A stretch of 64,000 nucleotides of DNA from contig NC_017527.1 of assembly GCF_000235565.1 (NCBI RefSeq), positions 1,984,001 through 2,048,000 on the forward strand. The letters run 5' to 3'. Position 1 is the first letter of the stretch; each line of letters opens with the position of its first letter. Shown in pieces: positions 35,731 to 44,673 of the stretch. The translations under genes and the position numbers were made by a program. The notes below the pieces were generated by a model. The model made no database searches. It saw nothing but the letters and a program-made list of their open reading frames with translations, and was not told the DNA's origin. Source of the stretch: Methanothrix harundinacea 6Ac (GTDB lineage Archaea; Halobacteriota; Methanosarcinia; Methanotrichales; Methanotrichaceae).

Positions 35731-36960
35731 ATGAAGAGAGAGGCGGTGGCGAGGGCGTGCGTAGGGATGACGGTCCTCCTCTTCCCTTACGCTGGGGTCT
35801 ATTCCATCCTCCCCTTATCCGCCTTATTCCTGATGGAGAGGGGGGTCCGGGTCCTCGCCGCCTCCCTCGCCTTCCTCCTAACCTTGAGCTTCGCCCTGGA
35901 GGCGACGAGCTTCCACCTCCCCCTTTACCTGGTGGCGGTATCCTTCGTAGCCCCCACCTTCGGGGCCCTCGTCTCGGATAGGTTCAAAGATCTCGCCAAG
36001 AGCCTCGCCTACCTGGCGACGACGACGGCTCTGGGGTACGTCGCCATCCTCTGGACGACCCTTCCCCCGGCCTTGGGGGCAGGTCCTGCCCTCGGGGCCG
36101 GGATAGAGCCGGAGAGGATCCTCTTCCTCGCGACCCTGGGGGGGCTCTCCGGCGCCTTCCTCCACACCGCCTCCACCTCCCGGGACTTCGCCGTCCCCTT
36201 CGGCTCCTGCATGGTGATGTGGCTCTTTTGCTTCGACTATCCTCTTCCGGATCTCCAATACATGGCTGGCATATACCTCTTCGCCCTGGCTCTGGGGATC
36301 GGCGCCTACAGGATGAAGGCCGCCGACGCCGAGGCGGTCATCAGCGAGGTGATAATCTGCCTCCTCGTCATCTTCTTCGCCGATATCTTCTGGTTCCTCC
36401 TCCTCCTCTCCTTCTACCTTTTGGGGAGCGGCTTCACCCGCTACAAGTACGCGAAGAAGCAGGAGCTTCGGATCGCCCAGGCCCGGGGCGGGGTCCGGGG
36501 GTACAAGAACGTCTACAGCAACAGCCTCGTACCCCTGGCGATGGCGGTCCTCTACGGGGTCTACGGGTCAGACCTGTTCGCCTTCGCCTTCCTGGGGTCG
36601 GTCGCCACCGCCACCGGAGACACCCTGGCGAGCGAGATCGGCGAGACGGCCCGATCCAAGCCGAAGATGATCACGAACCTCCGCTCCGTCGAGCCGGGGG
36701 TCGATGGAGGCGTCACCCTCCTCGGCGAGGCCGCCTCCCTCTTCGGCGCCCTCTTCACCGGCGGCCTCGCAATCGCGACGGGGATGGCCGGGTGCGGCGG
36801 CTTCGCCGCCGCCCTCCTGGGGGGGTTTCTCGGGACGAACTTCGATAGCCTCCTCGGCGCCACCCTCCAGTCGAGGGGCCTCCTCAGCAACAACGGCGTC
36901 AACCTCTTCGCGACCCTCTTCGGCGCCCTGGTGGGGGCGGCGGTCTGGGCCATCATCTGA
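35731..36960 (+). CDS. DUF92 (TIGR00297) integral membrane protein
   Basis: 409 residues with about ten membrane segments. The DUF92 part (about 215-409) shows GSVATATGDTLASEIGE, LRSVEPGVDGGVTLLGE and GTNFDSLLGATLQ, as in the plant phytyl-phosphate kinase VTE6. An extra N-terminal membrane block of about 200 residues precedes it, common in archaeal members. A role in polyprenol or phytyl phosphate handling is inferred from family and from the head-to-head cis-prenyltransferase-like gene. Confidence 0.85.
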   Translation: MKREAVARACVGMTVLLFPYAGVYSILPLSALFLMERGVRVLAASLAFLLTLSFALEATSFHLPLYLVAVSFVAPTFGALVSDRFKDLAKSLAYLATTTALGYVAILWTTLPPALGAGPALGAGIEPERILFLATLGGLSGAFLHTASTSRDFAVPFGSCMVMWLFCFDYPLPDLQYMAGIYLFALALGIGAYRMKAADAEAVISEVIICLLVIFFADIFWFLLLLSFYLLGSGFTRYKYAKKQELRIAQARGGVRGYKNVYSNSLVPLAMAVLYGVYGSDLFAFAFLGSVATATGDTLASEIGETARSKPKMITNLRSVEPGVDGGVTLLGEAASLFGALFTGGLAIATGMAGCGGFAAALLGGFLGTNFDSLLGATLQSRGLLSNNGVNLFATLFGALVGAAVWAII

Positions 36961-37003
36961 AATCCCCTGGAGTTCCCAAAGGCCGTGATACCTCAGCCCC
37001 GCC

Positions 37004-37669
37004 TCAAAGCTCGATTTTCTCCCTCTCCGATCCGCCGCCCTCTTCGCTGGGGACGACGACCCGGATCGAGTTGAGGAGGCTCTCGGTCACCGCCACCGAC
37101 GCCTCGGAGGCGATTGTGCAGTCCACCTGAGCATAGAGGGTCCCGTTAACCTCGCGCATGTCGGGCCAGTAGACGGCGCAGACGAGGATCGCGCCGCTGG
37201 GCCTCTCCCCGAGGCCCAGGATCGCGGGCTTTCCGTCGATCTGGACCTCATGGGTCTGGATGCTGGTGCAGTTGGCGTTGTTCAGGTAGTACGTCACAGC
37301 CCTCCTGGTGAGGGAGCTCGTCGCCTCCATCGGGACGCCGTAGTCGGTGAGGGCGATCATCATCGGACCGTCCGCATAAATCCAGCATACATGAGCAGGA
37401 TACTCCTCGCCGTCGACGGTGGCGTAAGGTACCTCCTCAAACCCCAGGGAGTACCCCTCATAATCGCCGAGGTCGAAGGAGACCTCGTACCCCCCCAGGG
37501 TGACGTTCTCTCCGGCGGCGGAGGCGGCCGCCGCCAGGAGGAGGCCGGCGAGGAAGATCGAGAGGACGGTCCGACCCCCCTTTCCTCTGCCGCAGAAACC
37601 GCCCTCGATGCTCCATAGATCGACGATCCGCTTCGACCCAGGCTCCAAAACCCGATACAATCCAGTCAT
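37004..37669 (-). CDS. Secreted protein of unknown function
   Basis: 221 residues from ATG 37669, chosen for GGAAGG about eight bases upstream; a start at 37711 lacks a ribosome site. A hydrophobic run (TVLSIFLAGLLLAAAASAAG, about residues 33-52) acts as signal peptide or anchor after an unusually long N-terminal tail. The rest is an acidic beta-rich domain with Cys residues (HVCWIY, NNANCTS, ILVCAVYW, VDCTIAS). No family recognised; probably an extracellular protein of this lineage. Confidence 0.65.
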   Translation of the reverse strand: MTGLYRVLEPGSKRIVDLWSIEGGFCGRGKGGRTVLSIFLAGLLLAAAASAAGENVTLGGYEVSFDLGDYEGYSLGFEEVPYATVDGEEYPAHVCWIYADGPMMIALTDYGVPMEATSSLTRRAVTYYLNNANCTSIQTHEVQIDGKPAILGLGERPSGAILVCAVYWPDMREVNGTLYAQVDCTIASEASVAVTESLLNSIRVVVPSEEGGGSEREKIEL

Positions 37670-37899
37670 CGAACCCTTCCTTCCATTTTCAGGGAGGGGG
37701 ATTGATTGCATCTATAATAAGTGTTATATCGGAGGCTCTAGAGACCCCTCCTCCGAGCCGACGGATCCGGTCATACGTCCCGGGTCAGGCCGACGGATCG
37801 GACCTTCGCCCTTGGACCGAGGGGATCGATCGCGGCGGCCGAAACCTATGCCGAAGAGCCGACGGATCCGATCGAGCCCCGAAGATGGAGGACGAAGAG

Positions 37900-39192
37900 A
37901 TGACCCTGAGAAAACACGTCAGCCTGAACATCAACGTCCGGGGGGTCGAGCCCTCGCCGACCCTGGCGATCAACGAAAGGTGCAAGCTCCTCGAAAGCCA
38001 GGGGGAGAGGGTCGCAAACCTCGGCCTCGGCCAGTCCCCCTTCCCCGTCCCTACGCCGGTCGTCAACGCCCTCCGCCTCTACGCCTCCGAGAAGGACTAC
38101 CTCCCGGTGAAGGGGCTTCCTGCCCTGAGGGAAGCGGTGGCCGACTTCCACCGGCGAAAGGACGGCGTCAGCGCGAGCCCCGAGAACGTCCTCGTCGGCC
38201 CCGGCTCCAAGGAGCTGATGTTCCTCCTCCAGCTCGTCTACTACGGCGAGATCATCGTCCCCACCCCCGCCTGGGTCTCCTACGTCCCCCAGGCCCAGAT
38301 CCTGGGGAAGAAGGTCCGCCTCCTCCACACCACCTTCGACGACAAGTGGCACATAACCTCCGAGAGGCTGGCCCGTTTCCTGGAGGGGGAGCAGGACGTC
38401 TACCGGCCGAGGATCCTCGTCCTGAACTACCCGGGAAACCCCGACGGCCTCACCTATTCGCCGGAGGAGCTGGAGGAGATCGCCAGCGTCGCCCGGGAGT
38501 ACGAGCTGGTCCTACTATCCGACGAGATCTACGGCCAGCTCCACCACCGGGGCGAGCACGTCTCTGTCGCCCGGTTCTACCCCGAGGGGACGATCATAAG
38601 CTCGGGCCTCTCCAAGTGGTGTGGCGCCGGGGGGTGGAGGCTCGGAACCTTCACCTTCCCCCCGGATATGGACTGGCTCCTGGAGGCGATGGCCGCCGTC
38701 GCCAGCGAGACCTACACCTCCGTCTCCGCCCCGATCCAGTTCGCCGCCGTCCAGGCCTTCCGGGGCGGGATAGCCATCGAGAGGTACCTCTGGCACGCCC
38801 GGAGGATCCTATCGACCCTCGGCTCGGAGTTCTACGCCGTCCTCAGGGAGGCGGGCGCCCGGGTCCACGCCCCGGAGGGGGGGTTCTACCTCTTCGTCGA
38901 CCTCTCGCCCCTGGCGGATCGCCTCTCGAGACGGGGGATCCAAGACGGCGCCACCCTCTGCGAGCGGCTCCTCGCGGATCGAAAGGTGGCGATCCTCCCG
39001 GGGTCGGCCTTCGGCCGCCCTAATAGGGAGCTATCGGCCCGGATCGCCTACGTCAACTTCGACGGCTCCAAAGCCCTCGCCGCCAGCGAGACGATCCCCC
39101 TCCACCAGAAGCTCCCCGAGGATTTCATGAACCAGATCTGCAACGAGACGATCAGCGCCGCGGGTGAGATGGCGAGCTGGCTTGGAGAATAG
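37900..39192 (+). CDS. PLP-dependent class I/II aminotransferase
   Basis: 430 residues. The start at 37900 is picked because GGAGGA lies seven bases upstream; another ATG (37885) precedes the ribosome site. Fold-type I features include NLGLGQSPFPVP, GPGSKELMF, LNYPGNPDGLTYS, LSDEIYGQL and the PLP-binding lysine in SSGLSKWCGAGGWRLG. The sequence is closest in style to aspartate/aromatic aminotransferases, but the substrate cannot be fixed. It stands alone, converging with secD across a strong inverted repeat. Confidence 0.88.
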   Translation: MTLRKHVSLNINVRGVEPSPTLAINERCKLLESQGERVANLGLGQSPFPVPTPVVNALRLYASEKDYLPVKGLPALREAVADFHRRKDGVSASPENVLVGPGSKELMFLLQLVYYGEIIVPTPAWVSYVPQAQILGKKVRLLHTTFDDKWHITSERLARFLEGEQDVYRPRILVLNYPGNPDGLTYSPEELEEIASVAREYELVLLSDEIYGQLHHRGEHVSVARFYPEGTIISSGLSKWCGAGGWRLGTFTFPPDMDWLLEAMAAVASETYTSVSAPIQFAAVQAFRGGIAIERYLWHARRILSTLGSEFYAVLREAGARVHAPEGGFYLFVDLSPLADRLSRRGIQDGATLCERLLADRKVAILPGSAFGRPNRELSARIAYVNFDGSKALAASETIPLHQKLPEDFMNQICNETISAAGEMASWLGE

Positions 39193-39259
39193 ATCGCGCG
39201 GCTATAAACCGCAAGGGCATTCCACCCCCGGAAGGGTAAGAATACGAAATAAAATTGGA

Positions 39260-39285
39260 GGGGATGGGCGAATCGGCCCATCCCC
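39260..39285. terminator. Strong hairpin between convergent genes
   Basis: GGGGATGGGC (39260-39269) and GCCCATCCCC (39276-39285) form a perfect 10-base stem with a 6-base loop, between the aminotransferase gene and secD. Termination is inferred from position and symmetry. Confidence 0.5.
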
Positions 39286-39314
39286 GGAGAGCGCCTCGTC
39301 TCTTTTTCGTCTCT

Positions 39315-40943
39315 TCACTCGCCCGCCTGCATGATCCTGCCGATGATCCTGCCGTAGGCGGGCCTGGCTATCAAGACGCCGATGAGGACCCCCGCTATGG
39401 TGACCAAGGCGAAGCTCTTGAAGGCTCCAAAGCCCATGGCGAATAGCGGGAGCATCGCTACGATCGTCGTCGCAGCGGCGGCCATGATGATCCCGAAGGC
39501 GCTGGAGAGCCTGGCAAGGTAGATCTTGCCGCTGGGCATCTTCCCCTCGTAGAGGAGCTCGTCGGTGATGATGACGAGGTGGTCTACGCCGGTCCCTATG
39601 ACGGCGATGATCCCGGCGATGGCAGCCAGATCAAGCTGCCACTTCAGGAGGGCCGCCAGGGCGAGCATCATCAGGACCTCGCTGAAGGAGGTGGCGACCA
39701 TCGGGATTACGATCCTGGGATCGCGGTACCGGTAGTATATCACAAGGCCCACCGCCAGGATCGCTATGATCCCGGCTATCAGGACCTGCTTTTTGAACTG
39801 GTCCCCCAGGGCGGCCGTCACCTGGCCGGATCCGATGATCTCCACGTTGACGGGCAGAGCCCCCTCCCTCAGGTGGATGTAGAGCTCGTGAGCCCTCTGG
39901 CTGTCCCCTCCCACCTGGGCCACCATATTCCTCATGGGGGCCACCTCCAGGCTCGCCGCCAGGTCCTGGGCGAGGGGGGCGGAGAAGATCAGCTCGTTGT
40001 CCAGGTTCATCGAGATCTCGTGCTCCATCCGGTTCCTCGTAGCCCCCGTATCCAGGGCAGCCTTCTGGAAGGCCACCGCCCCCTCATCCGAGAGGGTGAA
40101 GGGGACGCCCCAGTTTCCAGACTGGTCTCCCGTAGGGAGGGATACGTCGGCGATCTGGTCGCCGTAGAGGACGTGCATCGACTCGTTGCCGGTGGTCTGG
40201 ATCCTGATCTCGAAGACCCCGGGCTTGCCGACGATCTCCTGGGCGTCGTGGACGCTGACCCCTGCAAGATCGATGAGGATGAACTTGTTGTCCACCACCC
40301 TGACCTTGATGTCCGCAAGGCCGAGGCGGTTCAGCTTCCTGTCCAGGACCTGCTTCGTCTCGTCGACCGTCTCCTCGGTCACCCCCTCAGAGAAGCCCGC
40401 CTCCCCGGGGGCGAGGGTCCCGCCCACATCGGCCAGGATGGCCTCCAGGGCCTCCCTGGTGACGTTCGACCTCACCTCGAAGGATATGGGGTCCGACTCC
40501 AGGTACTTGACGTCCGAGTCGAGGGAGGTCTTGAGGTAGTTCATGATCACGCCGATCGGCGAGGCCTCGAGGGTCACGGCGGTGGCGTTGCCCCGCGGGG
40601 TGACGGTCGCCTGGGGATATCCCAGATTCTCGGCGACGGTCCTCGCCGCCCTCCCCTCGAAGGTGATCTGATAGTCGTAGCTACTGGGGCGCCACTCCAC
40701 CTCGACGGGCTGGCCGAGGGAGTCGCTGAACTGCTTCTTCAGGATGTTGACCGGATCGACCTGGGGCTGGACTATCGCTCCCTGAAGCTTGAGCTGCAGC
40801 CATGATCCGCCCTCCAGGTCGAGGCCGTACTTCAGCCTCGAATGGAAGCCGTCTTCCGAGGGCATGGGGATCAGGATCACCAGGGCCGCGGCCACCGCCA
40901 CGAAGAAGATCATGATCCTGGGGTCTTTTGTGATCTCTGTCAT
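39315..40943 (-). CDS. secD: Protein-export membrane protein SecD
   Basis: 542 residues from ATG 40943, which has GGAGGA upstream and overlaps the secF stop (ATGA). Six membrane segments: one at the N-terminus (IMIFFVAVAAALVILIP) and five in the C-terminal block, with a large extracellular domain between. GLDLEGGSWLQLKL is the SecD D1 motif, and AGIIAVIGTGVDHLVIITDE the D4 motif. With SecF it uses ion flow to help translocated proteins leave the Sec channel, relevant to the many secreted proteins here. Confidence 0.95.
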   Translation of the reverse strand: MTEITKDPRIMIFFVAVAAALVILIPMPSEDGFHSRLKYGLDLEGGSWLQLKLQGAIVQPQVDPVNILKKQFSDSLGQPVEVEWRPSSYDYQITFEGRAARTVAENLGYPQATVTPRGNATAVTLEASPIGVIMNYLKTSLDSDVKYLESDPISFEVRSNVTREALEAILADVGGTLAPGEAGFSEGVTEETVDETKQVLDRKLNRLGLADIKVRVVDNKFILIDLAGVSVHDAQEIVGKPGVFEIRIQTTGNESMHVLYGDQIADVSLPTGDQSGNWGVPFTLSDEGAVAFQKAALDTGATRNRMEHEISMNLDNELIFSAPLAQDLAASLEVAPMRNMVAQVGGDSQRAHELYIHLREGALPVNVEIIGSGQVTAALGDQFKKQVLIAGIIAILAVGLVIYYRYRDPRIVIPMVATSFSEVLMMLALAALLKWQLDLAAIAGIIAVIGTGVDHLVIITDELLYEGKMPSGKIYLARLSSAFGIIMAAAATTIVAMLPLFAMGFGAFKSFALVTIAGVLIGVLIARPAYGRIIGRIMQAGE

Positions 40944-41833
40944 CTTCTCTTCCTCCCCGAGGTCGACTTCTTCGGACGGGCCAGATACCATCGAAGGGCG
41001 TTTGAGTTCATCACCCAGGTGTTCATCAGACCGGCGAGAAGGCCGAAGAGGAGGACCGTTGATATGTCAAAGAGGATGTTGATCTGGGTGAAGGAGGACG
41101 ATACTAGGTAGGAGAAGGTGGAGACGAGGAATAGGGCGAAGATGGCCGAGAAGGTGGTGCTGGTCATGGCGATCCCGGTCCTGAAGGCCCCCACCACCTT
41201 ATCCTCGGTCCTCCCCTTCCGCTTTAGAACCCTGTTGTTGAGGAGGATGTTGCTGTCCACTGAGTAGCCTATCAGCATCAGCAGGGCTGCCACCGTCCCC
41301 AGGGAGAGCTTCACCCCGGCGATGTTCATGCAGGCAGCGGTGATCATGATGTCAGAGAAGGCGGCGAGGATCACCGTCAGGGCGACGAAGGGCGTCCTGA
41401 AGATCAGGAAGATTACCACCGCCATGAAGAGGAAGGATAGCGGGATGTACTTCTTCGCCTGCTCCTGGAGGCGGGTGCTGTAGACCGGCCCCATGTACTT
41501 GATCTCGGGTTCCTCGTACTCAGCTTCTATCATCGCCGAAAGCTCCCGATATTTGGCTTCGTCCATGGGCCCCAGCTGGATCATGTACCGATGGCCGACG
41601 TCCCTGATGTCCGTCACCGGGTAATTCGCCAGCTTCGCGGCTATCTCGCCCTCCGATTCAGCTACGGGGACGGTGATTATCGTCCCTCCCGTGAACTCGA
41701 CCCCCAGGTTGACGGGGGATCCCGTCTTCAAGTAGGTGAAGCCCAGGATGGAGAGCGCCACCGCCAGCACGGCGAGGGAGATCGCCACCATCTTCTTGGG
41801 CTCGTATTTAGAGATGAAGGTCTCTGGATCCAT
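40940..41833 (-). CDS. secF: Protein-export membrane protein SecF
   Basis: 297 residues from ATG 41833 (GAGGA upstream, normal family start MDPETFISKYEPKKM); the longer frame to 41893 adds an unlikely tail. Six membrane segments, with GVEFTGGTIITVPV after the first and LIGYSVDSNILLNNRVL in the fourth, both diagnostic. Gene order secF-secD with overlapping stop/start is the archaeal arrangement. Confidence 0.95.
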   Translation of the reverse strand: MDPETFISKYEPKKMVAISLAVLAVALSILGFTYLKTGSPVNLGVEFTGGTIITVPVAESEGEIAAKLANYPVTDIRDVGHRYMIQLGPMDEAKYRELSAMIEAEYEEPEIKYMGPVYSTRLQEQAKKYIPLSFLFMAVVIFLIFRTPFVALTVILAAFSDIMITAACMNIAGVKLSLGTVAALLMLIGYSVDSNILLNNRVLKRKGRTEDKVVGAFRTGIAMTSTTFSAIFALFLVSTFSYLVSSSFTQINILFDISTVLLFGLLAGLMNTWVMNSNALRWYLARPKKSTSGRKRR

Positions 41834-41926
41834 ACTAGTATCCTCTTTCGCACAAACCGCATTCAACGTATTTACGGGTTGTCTTTTGTCCACATTTCTT
41901 CATAAATTCGGATCTACGGCGGGAGG

Positions 41927-43213
41927 TTATTTCTTCTCCCACCTCTTGAGGTTTGCCACCTCGGAGAGGGTCCTTCCCCGGAGGATCTCCTCCCGGAGCC
42001 TGCTCTCAGTCTTCTCGACCTCTTTCGCCCTCCGGGCGATCTCGTACCCCCTCTCCCTCGGGATGACGACGACCCCGGAGTCGTCGCCGACGATCAAGTC
42101 GCCGGGGCGGACCGAGAGGCCTCCGCAGGTGATCTCGGCGTTGATCTCCCCCATCCCCTTCGGCTCGCCGGCCATGGGGGTGATGGAACTGGCAAAGATC
42201 GGGTATCCCATCTCCCGGATCTCGTCGAGGTCCCGGACGGCGCCGTCGATGACGACCCCCGCCACCCCTTTGATCTTGCAGCTCTGGGTGGCGAGGCCGC
42301 CCCAGCAGGAGACGTACCTGCTCCCGTTGTAGATGACGATGACGTCCTCGGGGCCGGCGAGATCGATCGCCTCCACCGACTTCGCCCAGTCCCCCTCGAA
42401 GGTCTGGACGGTGACCGCCCTTCCGACGATCTTCTGGCCCGGGTTTATGGGCAGGACGTCCCGCATAGCCCCCTTCCGGTGCATGGCGTCGGAGATGTTC
42501 GGGGTCGATACCTCCCTGAAGATCTCGAACATCTCCTCGTCCATGCTCTTCCTCTCCCTCCTAATAACCCCTTCATGGGCCCGGTCCATCGCCTCCCGGA
42601 TCTTCCGGCCGGAGGCGGTGACGTCGGGGCTTCGGGCCACGCTCCCCCCGACGATGACGATGGAGGCCCCCGCGGCGATCGCCTCGGCGGCGGAGGGCGC
42701 ATCGATCCCGCCGGCGACGGCCACCGGGATCTTTACGTGGCCGAGGATCTCGTCGAGGAAGTCGATCGCCCTCCGGCCCATCATCTGCTGGTCGATCCCC
42801 ACGTGGACGCAGATGTAATCGACCCCCAGGGCCTCCATCTCCCGAGACCTCGTCACCGGGTCGGGGGAGCCGAGGAGGTCGACCATGACCTCGACCCCGT
42901 ACTTCCTCGCCGCCCGGAGGGCGTCGTGGACGGTCGAGTCGTCGGAGGAGGCGAGGATCGCCACGATGTTGGCCCCCGCCTTCGCCGCCATCTCCACCTC
43001 CATGGCGCCGGTGTCCACCGTCTTCATATCCGCCACGATCTTCTTAGCCGGCAGGGCCTTCTTCAGCTCGCGCACGGCGTCCATCCCCTCGCTCTTGATG
43101 AGGGGGGTTCCGGCCTCGATCCAGTCAGCACCGCCGTCGGCCGCCTCCAGAGCTATCTGAATTGCCCTGTCCAGCTCCAGCAGGTCCAGGGCAACCTGTA
43201 GAATGGGTTTAAT
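41927..43213 (-). CDS. Hexulose-6-phosphate synthase / RraA-like fusion, ATT start
   Basis: 428 residues. Residues 1-205 are 3-hexulose-6-phosphate synthase ([49 protein letters not shown]), used in archaea to make ribulose 5-phosphate from fructose 6-phosphate. Residues 215-428 are an RraA/demethylmenaquinone-methyltransferase-like domain ([44 protein letters not shown]), probably an aldolase-type metal enzyme. Start: GGTGGTGATC (43225-43216) sits two bases before ATT at 43213, whose next codons encode KPILQVALD, the standard Hps N-terminus. The only ATG (43255) would lie upstream of the transcription start predicted by the TATA box at 43258-43266. So ATT is the likely start. Confidence 0.88.
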   Translation of the reverse strand: MKPILQVALDLLELDRAIQIALEAADGGADWIEAGTPLIKSEGMDAVRELKKALPAKKIVADMKTVDTGAMEVEMAAKAGANIVAILASSDDSTVHDALRAARKYGVEVMVDLLGSPDPVTRSREMEALGVDYICVHVGIDQQMMGRRAIDFLDEILGHVKIPVAVAGGIDAPSAAEAIAAGASIVIVGGSVARSPDVTASGRKIREAMDRAHEGVIRRERKSMDEEMFEIFREVSTPNISDAMHRKGAMRDVLPINPGQKIVGRAVTVQTFEGDWAKSVEAIDLAGPEDVIVIYNGSRYVSCWGGLATQSCKIKGVAGVVIDGAVRDLDEIREMGYPIFASSITPMAGEPKGMGEINAEITCGGLSVRPGDLIVGDDSGVVVIPRERGYEIARRAKEVEKTESRLREEILRGRTLSEVANLKRWEKK

Positions 43214-43257
43214 AAGATCACCACCATAAAGCCGCGTTGTTAGAGAACAGACCATGG

Positions 43258-43266
43258 TATATAAAA
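43258..43266. promoter_or_regulatory. TATA box in divergent hps-rraA / dapF promoter
   Basis: tatataaaa on the plus strand and ttttatata on the minus strand. On the minus strand it predicts a start near 43235, giving a leader of about 20 bases with its ribosome site before the ATT at 43213. On the plus strand it could serve dapF only if translation begins at or after about 43281. Confidence 0.5.
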
Positions 43267-43280
43267 TGAAGCTGAAGGAG

Positions 43281-44168
43281 ATGACTGATGCGAGGGTGGA
43301 GGGTTCCCCGACCAGCTCAGGCCGGATCGCCTTCACCAAGCTCCAGGGGAACGGGAACGACTTCGTCCTGATAGACGAGCAGGATGGGGTGAAGGTGGCC
43401 GACCCCCTCAAGGGCTCCTTTGCCGTCCAGTGCTGCCACCGGAACTTCGGGGTCGGAGGCGACGGGGTTCTCTTCCTGGGGGCGTCGGAGCATGCGGACC
43501 TGAGGATGCGCCTCTTCCAGCCCGACGGCTCCGAGGCGGAGATGTGCGGAAACGGCGTTCGGTGTCTCGCCAAGTACGCCTGGGACTCCGGGATGGTGGG
43601 GGAGTCCTTCGAGGTGGAGACCCTGGCGGGGATCATCCCCCTGATGGTGAGGGGGATCGGGGGCGACTTCTGGGCCCGGGTCGATATGGGCGTCCCCTGC
43701 TTCGACCGGAGGGGGATCCCCGCCCTCGGCGAGGGGGAGTTCCTGATGGAGCCCCTGGAGGGGTTCGAGGTCTCGGCGGTGAACACCGGCGTTCCCCACG
43801 CCGTCATCTTCGTCGAAGACCTTTTGAACCTCCCCCTCGAGGAGGTCGCCCCCCACATCCGGCGGAGCAGCCTCTTTCCGGAGGGGGCGAACGTGAACTT
43901 CGTCAGGATAGGCGACGCCTTCCAGGTGAGGACCTTCGAGCGGGGGGTGGAGGGGGAGACCCTCTCCTGCGGGACGGGGTCGGTGGCCAGCGCCGCCGTA
44001 GCCCGGAGGATGGGGATGGTCGGCGACGAGGTCTTCGTCGAGACGAGGGGCGGCCCCCTCCTGATAACCTTCGACGGCGATAGGGCCTACATGGACGGGC
44101 CGGCGGCCACCGTCTTCGCCGGAGAGCTGAGCGACGAGTTCCACTGGGATATCTCGCAAGAGTTATAG
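43281..44168 (+). CDS. dapF: Diaminopimelate epimerase
   Basis: About 295 residues; converts LL- to meso-diaminopimelate for lysine. [16 protein letters not shown] opens the fold, and the two catalytic cysteines are in [14 protein letters not shown] and [15 protein letters not shown]. Start uncertain: in-frame ATGs lie at 43254, 43266 and 43281 and a GTG at 43296, and none has a convincing ribosome site. I chose 43281 because the TATA box at 43258-43266 makes upstream starts unlikely. It diverges from the Hps-RraA fusion gene. Confidence 0.92.
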   Translation: MTDARVEGSPTSSGRIAFTKLQGNGNDFVLIDEQDGVKVADPLKGSFAVQCCHRNFGVGGDGVLFLGASEHADLRMRLFQPDGSEAEMCGNGVRCLAKYAWDSGMVGESFEVETLAGIIPLMVRGIGGDFWARVDMGVPCFDRRGIPALGEGEFLMEPLEGFEVSAVNTGVPHAVIFVEDLLNLPLEEVAPHIRRSSLFPEGANVNFVRIGDAFQVRTFERGVEGETLSCGTGSVASAAVARRMGMVGDEVFVETRGGPLLITFDGDRAYMDGPAATVFAGELSDEFHWDISQEL

Positions 44169-44191
44169 GGGATTAGCTTCACAGGGTCTCC

Positions 44192-44641
44192 ATGATGAAG
44201 CCTGTAGTGGCGTTGGTGGCGGTTCTGCTCTTGGCGGGGACGGCCCTCGCCTTCCAGGGGCCCGAGCCGATGAGGCTTGGGAGCAAGAGCGACCCGGAGG
44301 CGTCCCTCTTCTCCTACGACCAGAAGTTCAGCGATACCACCACCCTCAAGAACTACTACCTGGGGATGTCCGCCTACAAGGACTTCGACGGGTGCGAGAG
44401 GCTCTCGTCGGATATCGCCCTCCAGAGCAATCCCGACTGGGTCGATATCGCCATCCAGGCGAACTTCAGCCGGGGCACCGGAAGGATGGGGTACCTCGTC
44501 CTCAACCAGGAGACGATGGACATCAGGGACGTGATGGTGGACGTCAGCCACGAGTTCATCGGCAACTTCAGCATAGACGAGAAGATCCTGGTGGTGAAGA
44601 GCGGGATGAACGAGACGAACCTCTTCGGCTGGCTCCGATAA
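44192..44641 (+). CDS. Secreted small protein of unknown function
   Basis: 149 residues. MMKPVVALVAVLLLAGTALAF is a good signal peptide. The mature part has a single Cys (FDGCERLSS) and a beta-rich pattern ending VVKSGMNETNLFGWLR. No family recognised. It begins 23 bases after dapF in the same direction and could be cotranscribed, though the products have no obvious link. Confidence 0.72.
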   Translation: MMKPVVALVAVLLLAGTALAFQGPEPMRLGSKSDPEASLFSYDQKFSDTTTLKNYYLGMSAYKDFDGCERLSSDIALQSNPDWVDIAIQANFSRGTGRMGYLVLNQETMDIRDVMVDVSHEFIGNFSIDEKILVVKSGMNETNLFGWLR

Positions 44642-44673
44642 ACCACCCCGGCCAGGAGCCGCCCTCCTCCCCG

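Noticed and set aside
37500-39023. Long plus-strand frame (507 codons) over the aminotransferase
   Set aside because: Composition is Arg/Pro/Gly-rich without any domain, and it overlaps a clear PLP aminotransferase gene in another frame; typical GC-rich shadow.
43214-43858. Upstream extension of the Hps-RraA frame to 43858
   Set aside because: Runs antisense through dapF and shows Ser/Arg/Pro-rich shadow composition; the gene begins near 43213.
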